Positions 15,193 through 35,449 are shown, counted from the first letter of the stretch. The stretch: DNA of 64,000 nucleotides from Struthio camelus (GCF_040807025.1 NC_090954.1:1436001-1500000), one strand, 5' to 3'. The notes: generated from the sequence alone by a model not told the origin. Translations and numbers: made by a program.

Positions 15193-18100
15193 AACGGACG
15201 GGACAGCGGCAGAAGCTCCGCACCGCGCTCCCGCCCGCGCAACCCGGGCGCCCTGGACGCGCCGGCACTGCCACCTCGCGTCCGCGCCGGCTCCTCCTCG
15301 GGTTTTCCCAGCTGCTCTGACCAGGCCAAGCGCTGCGCGCAAAAAGGAGCTGAAAAATAACCGGGAAGCCGCGGCTCGGGGAGCACCGGGGGCGGTGAGG
15401 CTCCAGCCCGCTAAACCCAGCACCCCGGCCCGGTTCTGCTCCGCAGAGCGTTAGGCGTATGCCTCGCGTTAAATAAGCGCGACACAAAACATCAGCTAAA
15501 ATTAAGTCATAAAAACCGATTAAATATCCCTCCGACACAAGATGACGTCTTGCACTGACCAGGTGAAGGTGCAATGTATTTGTATTGGAAAAGTCCAGTT
15601 TTGTGTTTTGCACACATCAATTTTAGGCAGAAATATGTTCCTCAGAGTGATAAGTGTATGATAAAATAAAGTCTTCTATTCAAACATTAACCAAAACCGG
15701 AAAGCAAAGTTTTAAGAGTGATTTTTTTTTTGTGCAGGAATTACCATGCCCAGTTAATTTTTGCTGATTGCACTTGAGTTGTACATACTTCAGTGAGATT
15801 CTTCTGAAAACATAGGCATAATTAAACAATAAATATTTTAAAAATGCAACATGGTAATTTTAAAAGTACAGTGTTTAAAGGCTAAAGGAGGAATCGTAAT
15901 TTGTATACGTAAGAGATTTTCGAACTCAAACCTGACAGTTAAACAGTTAATCAAATCCTTGATTTTTACCTAGTTCATTAATTCAGAAGCAATGGCTAGG
16001 CTCCCGAGTCAAGGTTCTGTATCTGACGTCTGGATGTGACTTAAAATTCTCAAACCAACAGAAGCTGGGAATACTATAGAGGCTGCAAATTGTATCTTGG
16101 AAAGAGATATGACAAAGTCTGCACATCTTTGGTTGCAGTTTCTGCAGACCAGCTGAAGAAGTACTTGACAGGTGCTCCATAACCCCTAGAATGAGGGTTT
16201 AAAGGTGTGATGTGAGAACATGTTAATTTAGATGTTTGCGGTACATTTTTAAAAGTCTGGTACAGTCCAGACAAACAGACTTGAACATCTCCATGACCAC
16301 TCAGATTAAAAGATAGGCCTCCCTTGGGATTTAATCTCATTAGTACTGCCCCTATTCAGAGGAAGGAGTCTTGCATGAAAAATTTCAAATATTTTAGTTA
16401 TTAATACTAGTTAATATGCTGTAATAATATTTAGACCAGTTTTCATAAGACCAGCAATGTTTTTTTGGCAGGACTGAAGCGTTAGATCAGTTCACTCTGG
16501 TCAGTAAAAATTGCTCCTATACAAACAAGGACCAAAGAAAGCCATTTGTGATTACATAGTATGATTAAAATCTGAATCACCAAGATGGACATTACAGATT
16601 ACCTGGGATAGACGTTTAGGGGGCACAGAGGAAACAACACAGTAAGTCTAATGTTCAGGCTGCTTACAGAATGGCTTGGTGATAAGAGAGTCTTGTAAAA
16701 AAAATCGTGATTCCTGACAAAGTTCTGTGAAGCACTGTGACATGGATACCATGTGATTAGCAAATACTGAGGCATTTAAGCTCTAAGTCTTTTTGAAAAA
16801 TTATAATCAGATTTGCCCTTTGAAGAGAACGAATACCTCAGAATTTTAATCACAACAGCTTTAGAAATGCATCTGCACTTTTCAAATAATAAATGAAAGA
16901 AATTCAAGTCATACTCTTATTTCTTTACACAGGAGGTTCCAACTGTTTTACCATAATATAACATAATTTCCTTTGATGCAGTGACTTCCGTAGTATAAGC
17001 ATCACAAAATGCTTCCCTGCTAAATACAAGACATTGGCCAAATTCATCAAAATGCAGCCTGAAAAGAGTGAAACTTCAAAATCTGGGCCAAATACACTGG
17101 TGACCTAAATGTAAAATATGTGTCAGGACCACATTAAGGATCTTACCTACTCAGCTGCAAAACTAAAGTAGCTCATCTGAAATCCAGCTATAGTTCTCTG
17201 ATGGAAAAGAAAAGCAGCATCTATCAAAAGGCGGAAGACGAAGTATGTTCCACTTTTAACAGATGCCAGCATAACCTTCAATGCAGCTAGAGGAAAATTT
17301 AGCCCAAGCTTAAAGTTTACGTTCCAAAAATCACAGCAGAGCTATGCTTAAATCCAATATACTAATGCTGTGACATCAGTCACAGATTTGAGGTCATTCC
17401 TTATGACAAAGTGATATATTAGCACTCAGGCTTTCAGGAAATCATGGGACAACTGACTTCATCAAATTTTGTGGGTGCTAAAAAAAGGTCTCTCTAAAAA
17501 GAAGCAGCAATGAATATGAGAAAGAAGGGTAGTATTTAGCTAAGTCTATAGTAGCAACGATATGTATACATATCACCTTTGCATCTCACAGTGCAAATAC
17601 ACAGGCTATAAATATGAAGCAAGTCACCCACATATAATGAGAAATGTAGAAGCTGTTTATCAGCATTTAGCCACACTATACAGAACTTTAAGGCACTCTG
17701 AGAAGCAGGAAATAATTTTGAGCAGAAACTGAAGGAGTAATTCTGGGAAGAAAAAAATTCTAAGTTGGACTTTGGACAGGTTTCAGCTAAAGGCCAGTGG
17801 GAACTTGATCTCTACAGATTTTTACACACAATAGTTAAAATGAAAAAGAAAGAAAAATAGTACTTCCAGTCCTAGCCTTACACTTTGATTCAGAAATGAC
17901 TTCAAGGTGCCACCGAAGGAGTCTTCAGCCACAGATGCTGCAATGTTGCAACGTTCCTCAGCAGTCTCATATCTCAATACTGAGCCAACGTTTTCATGCA
18001 CTGTTTTCAGGACATGACGGCATCAAACCACAGAGAACTGTGCAATTACTGCGAAAGGTAGCAAGGTAAAGAAAGAGAACACAACATATCTGAGTTAAGA

Positions 18101-21100
18101 TGTATGAGGCCCGATTCTTGCTGATTGTCAGAGCACTGCAAAGGGATATTGGTTTCCCTGAGAATCAGACACCAAGCCCCGTAGGCATTTGCTGGCACTT
18201 CCAGTCAGACTTCCAATCCACTCTAAATCTGTACCACAGAATGGCAGAAGAGCCCTGGAAGGAACAATTTCCAGGCTGTTGCTGAATAGCAGCCCTTTAA
18301 TCTAGACATTTTTGTAAAAGTTGTATCCAACTCCTAGAGAAGCGTGTTCTTGCATCTCTAAGGTAGCCCTGGAAACTCTGTACCCAAGAACTGAGCCAGG
18401 CAAGAAAAAGTATGATATTGAGTAAAACTAACACATTATCCATTGATGCAGCAGTGTGAATTACACAGAGCGAAAATTCATCTGTTGAAATCCAGCAGTA
18501 TGTATGAATAAGAAGTCCTTAACAAATCTTTCACTTTGAAGAAAAAGCATACAGAAACCCTAAATGGCAGAATCTCCCCCCAAAGAGGATCTGCTAGCAA
18601 AAAAAGAACGAATGCCATAGGTAGGGGCTTATTAAAAAATAGATAGTAAAGCATTATACAGTTTTCATCAGAAAAGGCAAAGAAGAATGGCTTTTACAGC
18701 TGCTCAGCATGTGGGCATGGTGTAAGGCAGACAATTCAAATAGAAGACACGTGAAAACATTTTTTTTTCCCATTATGTAACATACAGGGTGTGGGCACTG
18801 CTTCTGCAAAGAAAACTATATGCTTCTATTCTCAAACACCAAATGCAAAGCAAACTCACTGCACAGGGCCCTAGATTTTCAAAAACTTACAGTAAGTGGA
18901 GTCACGTTCCACTGATTTGAATAATAACAATCGGATAATATTTTGACCAGGAATTGATATATCCAACATTGACAAATCTTCTAGGACTTTATGGACGCTG
19001 TTCCACAAAACAGTCGGCAGCACAATCCTGTGGGTCTATGACACTTCAGTACATCCTAGCATGTATAGGCAGACAGAGACCTCAACGGCACTCACATAAG
19101 AATCCTAGGATTAGTTAACCCCCCCCCGCCAAATTGTTTTCTATTACCCTTTTTGTAAGGGACTTTCTTTCTCTCTTGCAAGTTTTGATGGAACAAACCC
19201 TGCTTCAGCAGACTTTTCCTCCTTTTTCCCTTCTTCCCACGTTTCAAAAAGTCCTTTTCAAATTCTTATTATTTACACTGGTGTCAATGTAGTGTGGTTT
19301 TTAATGTTGCAGCTAAAAGAAAGTTTGCTCCTCACTGGGTAGTATCTTTGTATAATGTAGGCACTGTATAATCCATACACTAATTTTCTTAGCATTTTTG
19401 TTCTTCCATCTTGGATCCATTTCAAGGCGTCTTGCAAAAGCACATCCCCTGTCCAGAAGTTCACGTGCAGCTAGAGCTGGTCCCTCAATAAAGGGCTTGT
19501 GGAGGCCACAGAGTGTTTGGTGGCTTACCATGCGACCAGGTTATGCCACTAAACACGGTGAGACAGGCTGTTTATATGCAGCCCAGTTTATACGCAGAGG
19601 TTTTGGGGGGGTTCCGACTCTCTTCTCTAGCATGAAAAAAAAATGGAGCTGTCTCACGCTTCAGTGGCTGTCATCCTGATTTTGGAAGTCATGGTGTGCA
19701 CAAGGAGCTTCAAATATGAGTGTGTCCCAAGGGAAAATAGGGAGAGCCCCCTATCAGCACCAGACAGAAGGGAAAGAGCTGTGTGAAAACTATACCTGCA
19801 CATACCTGGAGCAAGGACTTACCCTATCCTAAGGCAATAACTTCAGCTCTCAGGTGCAAAAGGAAAACTCTAAATGGGGCGGGAGAGTTTGTTAAAGAAA
19901 AAATTGTTGTAATAAGTTATCTGTGTAGTCTTGTATGCTAGTTGAGCATTTGCTAGGCAATAGAAATCGTTAAAGAAGAGACGTGCCTAGGAAAGTAGAA
20001 GCACCTGGCTAAAGTGAGCTAGGCACATTAACGGGTCTGCCGTAGCCTAGACAAGATTATGCTCTAGGACATAATCACCATAAATCGTTACTGAGGAACA
20101 GGTACAGGAAGCATGAAGCAGCGATCATCCGCCCTAGCAGTTGCCTCATGAAGAAATTAGAGAAAAAGATGTTAAGTGACTGTTGTTACAGTTCAGGAAT
20201 AGACAAGTTGGCTGTTGTCTATTATATATCATTCCTTTTCCCCCACAATTAGATACCACTTTGATAAGCTGGTTGACTCATTGCGAGTGGAGAAGTGTAG
20301 CTCCTCGAGCACCATTGATTTAGTTTTCCCTGGATAAGGGACATTTAATTTTCCTCTGGGTAAGGACTTGAGCTTGTGACTCCTAAAAAGTGCACCTGGT
20401 CCTTGTTACTGGCGACCAAGGCCAGGCAGAAGTCTTATACTTATTCGAAGTCCTTGTATCCTCAGCTGGTGACTTCTAGCCTTGCTTATGGCAGTGGGCA
20501 GGTCTTTGGTGCTTCACTGGAAAGTGAAGGGTTCTCCGACGTACCTAGCTCCAGAAGGAATTTGCTGGAGTAGGTGTAAAAAGGATGGTCCCAATAGTAC
20601 TGCTCAGTTTGATGCACTCGCTAAGTCATGCAAGAAAGAAGCAGTGGTGTAGCTGCAAACTCTCGCCTTCCCTTGTCCCCACAGGCCTGTATCGAACTAC
20701 ATGCTGCTGCAGAGTGAGCTGGGCCTGCTGTCCTGAAGCAGAAAACTGATATCCTACAGTAATGGCGAGATGCCTAGTGCAAATAGAGAGAGCTAATTAA
20801 TGAAAGCTCAAACTTAAGCTGTCAGTAACTTCTAAGCAAATCTGAATAGACTTCTAGCCAAAGATATTGTGATTTTTCACTAGCAAATCACAATTAAATA
20901 GCACACTGGCTGGGATGCGAGACTGGGGCACGGGTCTCATTTTACTGTCCAGTGAACTGCAGCAAGGTAACACAGCTCAGCAAAGTGGCAGAAGTCATCA
21001 GCATCAGATGTAGTCTGCATGCTCCGCAGGTCTTCCAGGAAAGCTGTATCTTTTCAGCTCTCAAATGCTCATTTACCTGAAGGATAAATTTGCAAGAAGC

Positions 21101-22563
21101 AGCTTGTAACACAGTTACTGATCTCTGTATTATCTGTGGCTGTAATTCCTCCACTGTTATTTCATTCAGTTCTACAAACATGCGTATTTTCTGGAAGGCT
21201 GTTCTCAGGAGTCAGAGTATACACTGCACCACAAGCTATGCTTTGCAGGAAAGGCTTACAGCAGGACTGTAATTTAAGTACAATCATCTCACTAGAAGAA
21301 GATTACATACATGGGAATTTTGTAATAAAGTAACTGTGACTGTGTCCCAAAAAATGAAAGCCAAAATGAAAAAAAAAAGAAGAAAAATGTACACGTATTT
21401 CAAAACAGGGACTCGTGCAGAAGCATGTATGCCCAAGAGGCAAGTGTTCAGTTCCAGCAGGCATATAATGAGTCAGGCTACATCAAGCATGGGACTGCAA
21501 CTGTTTATAAGTGCACAAGTAACACATTTCTAAACCTCATTACCATGTACCTATTCAGCAACAATAAAGTGGCAATTATGGTTCATTTCATTTTGAAGTT
21601 TCAGCTAAACCACCGCAGCCGGGGTTTTCTCTGACTCTGTCCGCAACAAAGCCCATCTAAGTCAGCAGTGAACGCTCACTCCTTCCTGCACTGCATGCCA
21701 ATACCCTGTCTAATTAACAGTGTCTGAGTACAGCCTTTTCCCCTGGCCCTACATGAAAAAAGGGGAGCAAAGTGATGAAGCTAGAAGGATAAATGGAGTG
21801 ACTGACCAAGGAATGCAAAGGAAAGGAGGTTCCTGAGCATAGTGAGCGGAACTGTAACTTCTCTCAGTATAACCTGAGCAAACACTGGAGATGTACAGAA
21901 ATATTCTCTGTTGATTATGTTTATCAACACACAAAGCTACAGAAGATTATCAGACTGAAAAAACAGGCGCACAAAAGCTAGGTAATGCTGGCAAATAAAG
22001 CCTGTGCAACTTTAACTCCATGGTGTTCTGCATCCTGAGACAGTCCCTAGTTAGACTGCTGTTTCTTCACATTAGAGCATCCTCTTCAAAGTTAGTCCCT
22101 CCTGCCCCTTCAGGCATGTCTCCCTCTCACTCCTGTTCAGCCCCTAAGCCATTTGCAGATCTTTCCCTCAGGCCTCTCCTAGTCCATAGTCATTTCATAT
22201 GGATCCCCGTCTGTCCCAGTCATTCCTTCTCAATCCACATCCTTTTGTCAGCCTCACTGCACCCTTCCATCCTATAGTATTGCCAGCTCTAGCAGTTTAT
22301 TTGTGAGGGACAGGCTAACAGCTAGTCTTCATTAAAGACAAGAACATCCATAGCTCTAGCAAATTTTTTGTCCAGCCTGTGACTTCCACTGTGACCTCAA
22401 ATGCTTTAATATTAAACCTTTTCTAAAAACCTTCTGATGTTATCTATGCACATTAATTGTAGCGAAAACAAAATTTTGCTTCTGGCTGAAACAGATGACA
22501 GTGGTGAGCATAAATAAATAAATAGATGCACTGAACCAGGCAAATGCTATAAACTTGATAGCC

Positions 22564-22582
22564 TTTTTTTTTTTTTTTTTTT
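22564..22582. repeat. Poly-T run (19 T)
   Basis: Nineteen consecutive T. It might be the A-tail of a minus-strand retrocopy, but no recognisable retroelement body adjoins it. Confidence 0.9.
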
Positions 22583-23214
22583 ACTTTTAGGAAGTTAAAT
22601 TAAAAGCAAGTATATTGCTCACTAAGGAGGAAATTCACCTCATTCACCTAAACAATCTGGTTCTACTAAAGTGAAATGGAGTGGGAGAAAGGCAAAGGAG
22701 GTAAAATCAGCCCTTCACCCAGAACCAGTATATGAACCTGTAGCACATGCATTCAACCACTGCCTCCCATAGCCACAGTACCAGCACAGCGAGCAGTACA
22801 GCAATTTCTGTGTTTCTACTCTATTTCTACCCATTAAAATCAGGTCCCACAGTCTCTCTCTTTGACTTGTCCAAAAGCTCTTCCAGACTGATTAAGGACT
22901 AATTGCAAATGCAACAGTGAACGAGAGACCGGAGGAATGTGCAACTATTACTTTCATCACCAGACACCTGCTTCCATTTCTTTGCTTCCTGAATAAAGAA
23001 AGAACAGTTTTCTGGCAATTTTTTTACACCATCATGTCTGCTTTGCATGACCACAGCAAGATTTGCATACTGGGTTTCTGCGGGTTTTTTGGACAGGGTA
23101 CTACTGACAGAAGAATGTAAAACCAGTATTCAAATCTTTACATTTCCTTGGTGGCTGCATCAGGTAAATTAATAGTAAAATTAACAGTAAAATTAATAAA
23201 TAACAATTAGCAAT

Positions 23215-23330
23215 TACACAGTGCATTACAGCTCCACCTGAAGATAAATCAGTATTATTCTTCCTGTTTTACAGTGGGGATATCTGATTGTCCTAGCATG
23301 CAAAGCAGTAAAGGAGGCACTGATTATTAA
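23215..23330 (+). mobile_element. MIR-like ancient SINE fragment
   Basis: The stretch contains the characteristic order of a MIR/CORE-SINE: CAGTATTATTCTTCCTG, then TTTTACAGTGGGGA, then a decayed tail. Compare the MIR pattern of a tract ending in a 'tttacagatgagg'-type block. It is heavily diverged and identified by pattern only. Confidence 0.45.
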
Positions 23331-24385
23331 GACTTTACTCCTTCTACACAGCATGTTTGCATATTATGCAAACAGTGCACAAACGAAGCAGAACTTCATT
23401 CATGTTGGTCAAGCATTTTGTAACATGTAAGAATATAAAAAGAAGTTGTCTTCTCAGGGACATATGATACTCATGTGAGTTTTGCAGGTTTACGGATGAG
23501 ATACGTACCAGTAGGTGAGGGCTGAGACCCCTCTCAGCTCAGCGCATCAGTAGTGGGTAAGCCTCACTCCGGCAGGGATGAGCGTGCAGGGATCTAAAAG
23601 GCAACACAGAAAACAGTAACCCACATCAGAGATTCCCTCAAGGGCGAAGCACTACAAACGTATGACGTGGTATTAATCTGTGTGTGACATTTTATAAACT
23701 CAGTGTAAGCATACTTTCCAAATGCTCTATCAACCCTAGACGTACTTTTATTGCGATTTTCTATGCTTTTACTAGATATTGAGGCACTGGGCTACTTACT
23801 GTATTTTTCATAACCTCAAGGAACAAAATTTCATGCTACATTTGAAAATAACAGAACTTGGAAAGATGCATCAGTTTCAGTGATGCTGATTTTAACTGAT
23901 CCAATGTTTTATTGACAGTGAAGCACAGGAAAGATCAGAATTCACTAACACATGAATCAGACACCTGCAAATTCGGATTCATTCTCCTCTGGCCAAAAGC
24001 AAATTTAAACAGGTCATACAACGGGTGAGGTGAGAGATAGAAATGCACTGCAGTACGCATCACACAGCAGAAAGCAGCAGGAAATCTTTCTTTATGAGCA
24101 TTTTGATGATTTAGCGGGTTGTAAAACCTGCCTCAGGAAGCACTCCCTGAAGACCGTGAAACCTGGGCAAAACTATATTCCTCACGTGTACTTATTAACG
24201 AGCAACTGTTTTGCGTCTCTTCAGAGTTTAAGCAGAACAGCGAGAGGTGACTGTAACGAAATACCAAAAGGCCCAGTTCTAAGCGCGGGGCTTAAAAAAT
24301 ACGAGGAAAACAGCAAGACAGGGCAAAATCGCGGGCACCTGCAGCACCGGCGGCGGTTAGCGAGGGGTGAGCGACCGCCTCAGCG

Positions 24386-24393
24386 CCACGTCA
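24386..24393 (-). promoter_or_regulatory. YIPF5: UPRE/XBP1-ATF6-type element (TGACGTGG)
   Basis: CCACGTCA on the plus strand is TGACGTGG on the minus strand, the core of the unfolded-protein-response element. It lies about 110-140 bp upstream of the likely YIPF5 start region. Regulation by ER stress would suit a COPII/ER-Golgi factor. The motif is short, so the functional claim is inference; CREB/ATF binding is an alternative. Confidence 0.45.
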
Positions 24394-24495
24394 CGAAACC
24401 CTGTCAGGGCCCCGCGCGCGCGCGGCCGCCGGCGGCCATCTCGCGTCCCCCCAAGCCCCCGCGGGTCTCCCTGGCAACGCGCTGGCGCGGCGGCG

Positions 24496-24527
24496 GCGCA
24501 TGCGCGGGGCGGTGGCGGCGCATGCGC
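24496..24527. promoter_or_regulatory. YIPF5: Pair of perfect NRF1 palindromes
   Basis: GCGCATGCGC occurs at 24496-24505 and again at 24518-24527, so the centres are 22 bp apart (about two helical turns). NRF1 palindromes of this form are characteristic of constitutive CpG-island promoters and sit close to start sites. They probably mark the YIPF5 core promoter. Confidence 0.75.
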
Positions 24528-24529
24528 GG

Positions 24530-24605
24530 CGCCGTGGCCCGGAAGCGGGGCGGCCGCGCCGTGACACGTCGCAGCGGCCGGGCCGGGTCGGGCCCGCGGC
24601 GCCAG
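24530..24605 (+). other. YIPF5: Putative YIPF5 noncoding first exon (5' end approximate)
   Basis: CGCCAG|GTGGGT at 24605/24606 is a usable donor. It matches the strong acceptor TTCTCTTGCAG at 24831, 10 bases before the start codon. The resulting 226-bp intron (24606-24831) lies wholly in the CpG island. The 5' end is placed just after the NRF1 pair by analogy with similar promoters and is not proven. Confidence 0.5.
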
Positions 24606-24841
24606 GTGGGTCCGGGCCGCTCCCGGGCGGGGGCCCCGCGGCTAGAGGGCTGGGGCAGGCGGAAGCCTCGCCGCAGGCCGGCGAGCGGGCGGGCCGGGCC
24701 TTCCCGACGGCGGCTGGGTCGCCGCGCAGCGCCGGGAAGGGCGGAGGCCGCAGGCGGTTCCCTCCCCCCCCGCTCTGTGGCGAGCCGCGAGGGTCGCGGA
24801 GGTGTAAAGCCGCTGCTCGGTTCTCTTGCAGATCGCTTACC

Positions 24842-31363
<6,522 letters not shown>

Positions 31364-31810
31364 ATAGACTGTCTGAATTATTGGACTCCAGTGGGCCAAA
31401 ATGAAAACATCAACTTGGAACATTTAGTTGGACCAGAAACCGCTGCAAACAGCTATATAATATTGCTATCATGAAACTTAGACCTGTTTTGAATTATCTG
31501 AAACAATGGAAACAAATGTCTTGTGTTCACTTTTTTAGGACTTTGAATACTGTTTTCAATTGACCTAAGTTGTCTATAGCTTTAATAAGTATTCATGCTT
31601 ATAAAGTTAATGCAATTTCTTTCCCATTCCTAAATCTTTGGAAAAGTCACTTTTGTTTATTTGAGGATTTGGCGGGGGGGAGGGGGAGGAGTACGGGAGG
31701 GAAAAGGGTTGCAGTTAGAATATACTTGATAGATTTTTATCAGCAAAAGTAAATAAAACCACAGATGTAAATTTGGGCTCTCTTTGAATAAATCTGCAGT
31801 AATAACCTAT
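31364..31810 (+). other. YIPF5: YIPF5 3' UTR (proximal form)
   Basis: The AT-rich untranslated region follows the TGA stop. It contains two AATAAA signals at 31752-31757 and 31787-31792, so a proximal cleavage site is expected near 31770-31810. A G-rich patch (about 31671-31700) precedes them. Longer 3' UTR forms are possible, using the signal at 33258. Confidence 0.65.
31752..31792 (+). terminator. YIPF5: Proximal polyadenylation signals of YIPF5
   Basis: AATAAA occurs at 31752-31757 and at 31787-31792, about 390-430 bp after the stop codon. A T/C-rich sequence follows (about 31808-31828). Which of the two is used cannot be told from sequence. Confidence 0.6.
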
Positions 31811-33257
31811 TTCCTGTCCCCTCTTACAAAAAAAAAATGCACAAAAGAACTCAAGCAATTAGAATATTTTCTATATTGTAACAAATACACTCTTAAGCTC
31901 TTTGGTCTCTTACATGTTCATTTGATGTGATAGTATTTCAGGATTTAAGATATTTAAATTATGAATTAGAAAACAGATGCTTAGAAGTCAAAGGGATCTG
32001 TAATTCTGTCACACTTGAAACATGAATACATTTGGATGTCTAACTAGCTATGTGTTAACTTGGATTGATGAAGTTGACTTCATCTAGAGTTACTTTTCTT
32101 AATGATGCACATATTAGTAGATGAAGAGTAGAATTTTTTGCATACTCCCAAGAAAAACACCATTTTGAAAATGTCATGCTTGCCAGAATTGCAGGTAGTG
32201 TAAGGATAATTTAAGGCATATTGATTAAATTTTCCTTAAATTTTGAAAATGGTGTTTGATTTTCCTGATCATTCTTCTTTTGAATTGACTTCAGTTTTTA
32301 AAATAGAAATTTCCATAGGGGAGCAAAATAGTAATTAAAACTATAATTCAATTTGATATTTCCTTCAATCACAAACATTTAATCTTATGTTAGAAGTATA
32401 AAGTAATTTGTTGTAAGGAGATTTACAAAGCGTAACAAAGTGTAACATGAAGTGGGAAAGCAAAAATGGTTGGTCTCCGCATAAGCTCTTGCTAATTCTA
32501 GTACACAAGAAAAGGACACAGTGTTTTAACTCATAATGGGGAGAGAGGTCACACATGTAGACCTGAAGGATAATCTGAAGGATTTCATTTCATTGAATTT
32601 ACTGCAGACTTTAGTTAGTCTAGCATTCATCTGTCACATTCATGGCGTTCTCTATTCATCCCTTCTAGAGTTGAATCACTGACCAAGTACATTATGGTAA
32701 CACCTTCTGGTAAGACTCCTTGTGCAATGTTAGAAAACACTAAGGAAGCGGCCTGCATGCAGACAGATAATCATGAGTACAGGGCAAGGAGAGGGTAACC
32801 TTTAGATGTTCAGAACAGATCTTTTTAAAAAAAAAAAAAACTCACTGGAAAACTGCATCACTGTAAGCTTTCATCAAAGTTATATGTGGTGGTAATTTGG
32901 AAGGGACAGTACAGATATTTTTGTTCACTCTTCTCTTAGTTCTGCACTTTCCCCTAAAAATACATCTTTCTAGTGTCACTAGGAGTTACCAATGAGGTCC
33001 GAATTTATTGGCCAGAGCCAACTTCTGCTTGAGTCACTTGGAGTTGTAGGAAGTGTGATATGAGTGTAAAGCCTTTAAGAATCAAACACTGATGCACAAA
33101 ACTGATCTCAATTGCATTATATACTACAGCTGGCTGTTATAATTAATTTTAAAATGCATATATATAAAAAAAAGAGACACTTCAGTTTCCTTCCAGAAGT
33201 GAATTTGAAAGCCGACGTAATTTTCCACTGTAATACCTTATTGCAAATTACCATCTA

Positions 33258-33263
33258 AATAAA
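33258..33263 (+). terminator. YIPF5: Possible distal polyadenylation signal of YIPF5
   Basis: AATAAA is followed within 30 bases by GT-rich GGTGAGTTGACTTG, a plausible downstream element. It would extend the 3' UTR to about 1.9 kb. Long AT-rich 3' UTRs are common for this kind of gene, but only RNA data could confirm it. Confidence 0.35.
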
Positions 33264-35449
33264 ATTGGTGAGTTGACTTGATTTAGTATAATATTTTTAC
33301 TCTCTACTTTGTAGTTCTGATTTTATTTGCATAAGCAGGCCCCATCTGCCCTGGTGCACAAAGTTCTTACTCTTTTTAATGAAGAACATTATCTGCTGAT
33401 GGAGCACAACGTCCTGTATTTGTGCAAATGAATTACAGCGATTACCTTTACTAATGAGGCCTAATTAAATACAGAATTGTTATAACAACTATAAAAGCTC
33501 ACATACTTTCTTTAGTACATCACGTTCTAATACTCAAGTACTATATTTTTGTGAAGTATGCTAATTAAGCTTACCTTGCATATATATAAATGTGGTTAGT
33601 TTTTTAGAAGTTGCTCTAGTGTTACATTGGCAGTGCAACTACTGAGTTTGGAATGAACATACCTAAAGGGACTTCCAGATGTTCACAAAGTCCCTGTTTT
33701 GACAGTAGCATGTATTACATACTCGAGCAACAAAGTTAGTTAGACGAGTTAGTTTCAGGAGTACTTGTGTGTTCTTCGGCTCACATTGTGGAGAGCTTAG
33801 CAGTGGATTTTTAACTGAACAATTTTTGGAGCAGGGGAAAGAAGTGGATGGGAGTAAGAGGTCAAACATTTATAGAGGGCTTTATAAAAGCAAAATTAAT
33901 ATTATACCTAAACTGATAGTCTTAAATATCCCAAATGTCTAGTAAATTAGTTAATGTGATTCCATTGACTCTGTTCATTGTCTTTCCAAAATCAAATCCA
34001 GCAATTTTCCATAATATTGTCTTGTCCTAGCTCTATTAGTTACATTTCACGCTATTTTAATCTTACCATCCCATAGGATGACAGGATTGTATGCTTTAAT
34101 CTTTTACTCCCACATTTACCTTTAGTATTTAGTTAGACGTATTTTTTTACCTTCTAAATCTAAAATCTCCTCCACAGTCTGTGAAAATCAGTATTCTCAT
34201 CTAGTTTTCAGATGAGTATTAACATTTCTTATCCTGCATTATCTCATGACATTTTCATGCTACTCAGCTTAAAGCATTCAAACGTGAATGCTGGTGCTGC
34301 TTTTTTAAAATCAATTTCATTGTCACACCCACTCTTCAAATTACTTCCCCTCTACAAAAGTTGAATTAAAAATTACCTTTCCCAGTTTGTCCATTCAAAA
34401 GTGATATTTTGACAGCAACTTTGTTTTTCAGGTCATTTGTTTTGTTATGAGGCAGCTGTTGCCTGCAGTTCAGTTTGTTCCTATAGGCAACATCTCGGTA
34501 AGTCTCAGTGGATTCTATGATGCATCCATGATTAAAAAACATGCTTTTCTGTACTTTTATGCTTTTAATCTTTACACTAGTATTGGCATCTGTTCTTGAT
34601 GGACTATTACTTGTTTAGCGATGGATGAATACCTCCGGAACGAACAGAATGCAGGAATTGATCTGGGATTTTGTGAGAAGACAGATTTTCTCAGGGGTCG
34701 CTGCTGAGTGGAGGCGCCTCCTGGATTTGTATGCGGAGAACCGACCTGGCTGTGTAATTGCAGTACCTCGTGCTCTGCACTGGGTTCTCTCCAAAGTGAT
34801 TATCTTACTATCCACAGACTTGCAGGTTTGCGCTCCGTTACTGCAGGGGCCGTTCATTTGGGTTTGTAATAAGAAGCTGGAATGCTTTTATGGCTAGTTG
34901 TCTCCGGTTTGCAGCACCAGGATGTTTTCAGTGGAAGGGTGAAGGAACTCGGGCTCTCATTCCTCTCAACATACTCTGTAATGCACGGAGGCTGGGCTGG
35001 ATCACAGCCTCATAGAAAGTCAGTGGGAAGAAGCGATAAGACAGCTTCGCTCACTACTGCACTAACAAAACATTAGTTCATATTAATACCGTTATTAAAA
35101 AGTTTATGATTTTTGGAATCATTTTAGCTAAAAGAACAGCTGGTGCTTGTGAGTATGGTAGCAAATACGGAAGCAGAGTTTGTGAAACAGGTAGCATCTT
35201 TTCATTGTGCCAGTTGATTTACCTGGACACGCTTCACAGAGTATTCTGTTAATGTTACACACTGCAGCTTTAACAAAACAGGAAGCAATGGAGTAACAGG
35301 GTCTTGCTATTTGCTGCTTCTCCACTGGGTGGGCCTGCAACATACCTGATGCACTGCAAGGCCAAGCTCGGGGCTGGCACAGCTCAGCGGCAGGAAGCCT
35401 TTCCTGAAGATGTGAGGACCTCAGGATATTTAATGCAGTTATCCTTGAG

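Larger units (their letters stand above)
14500..15480. promoter_or_regulatory. KCTD16: CpG island at the KCTD16 promoter
   Basis: About 1 kb is extremely GC-rich and dense in CpG, with sharp edges against AT-rich flanks. It sits immediately upstream of KCTD16 in its transcriptional orientation. It contains GC-box-like runs, a CGCTC pentamer repeat and a run of 16 G. The long reading frames on both strands (for example 14565-15320 plus and 14774-15613 minus) overlap each other and are low-complexity Arg/Pro/Ala/Gly, so they are composition artefacts. Confidence 0.85.
15481..24339. other. Intergenic interval between the divergent KCTD16 and YIPF5 promoters
   Basis: About 8.9 kb of AT-rich DNA without a gene I can support. 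Reading frames are all short and resemble no family. The interval holds a 19-T run (22564-22582), a MIR-like SINE scrap (about 23215-23330) and otherwise unique-looking sequence. It may contain distal regulatory elements for KCTD16, but nothing in the bare sequence identifies them. Confidence 0.7.

Noticed and set aside
14565..15613. Several 150-280 codon frames on both strands in the KCTD16 CpG island
   Set aside because: They overlap each other on opposite strands, are Pro/Arg/Ala-rich and have no family resemblance. Stop codons are simply rare at this GC content.
34500..34520. ATTCTATGAT-like string resembling a chicken CR1 terminus
   Set aside because: A single short match without the upstream CR1 3' UTR, so chance is sufficient.
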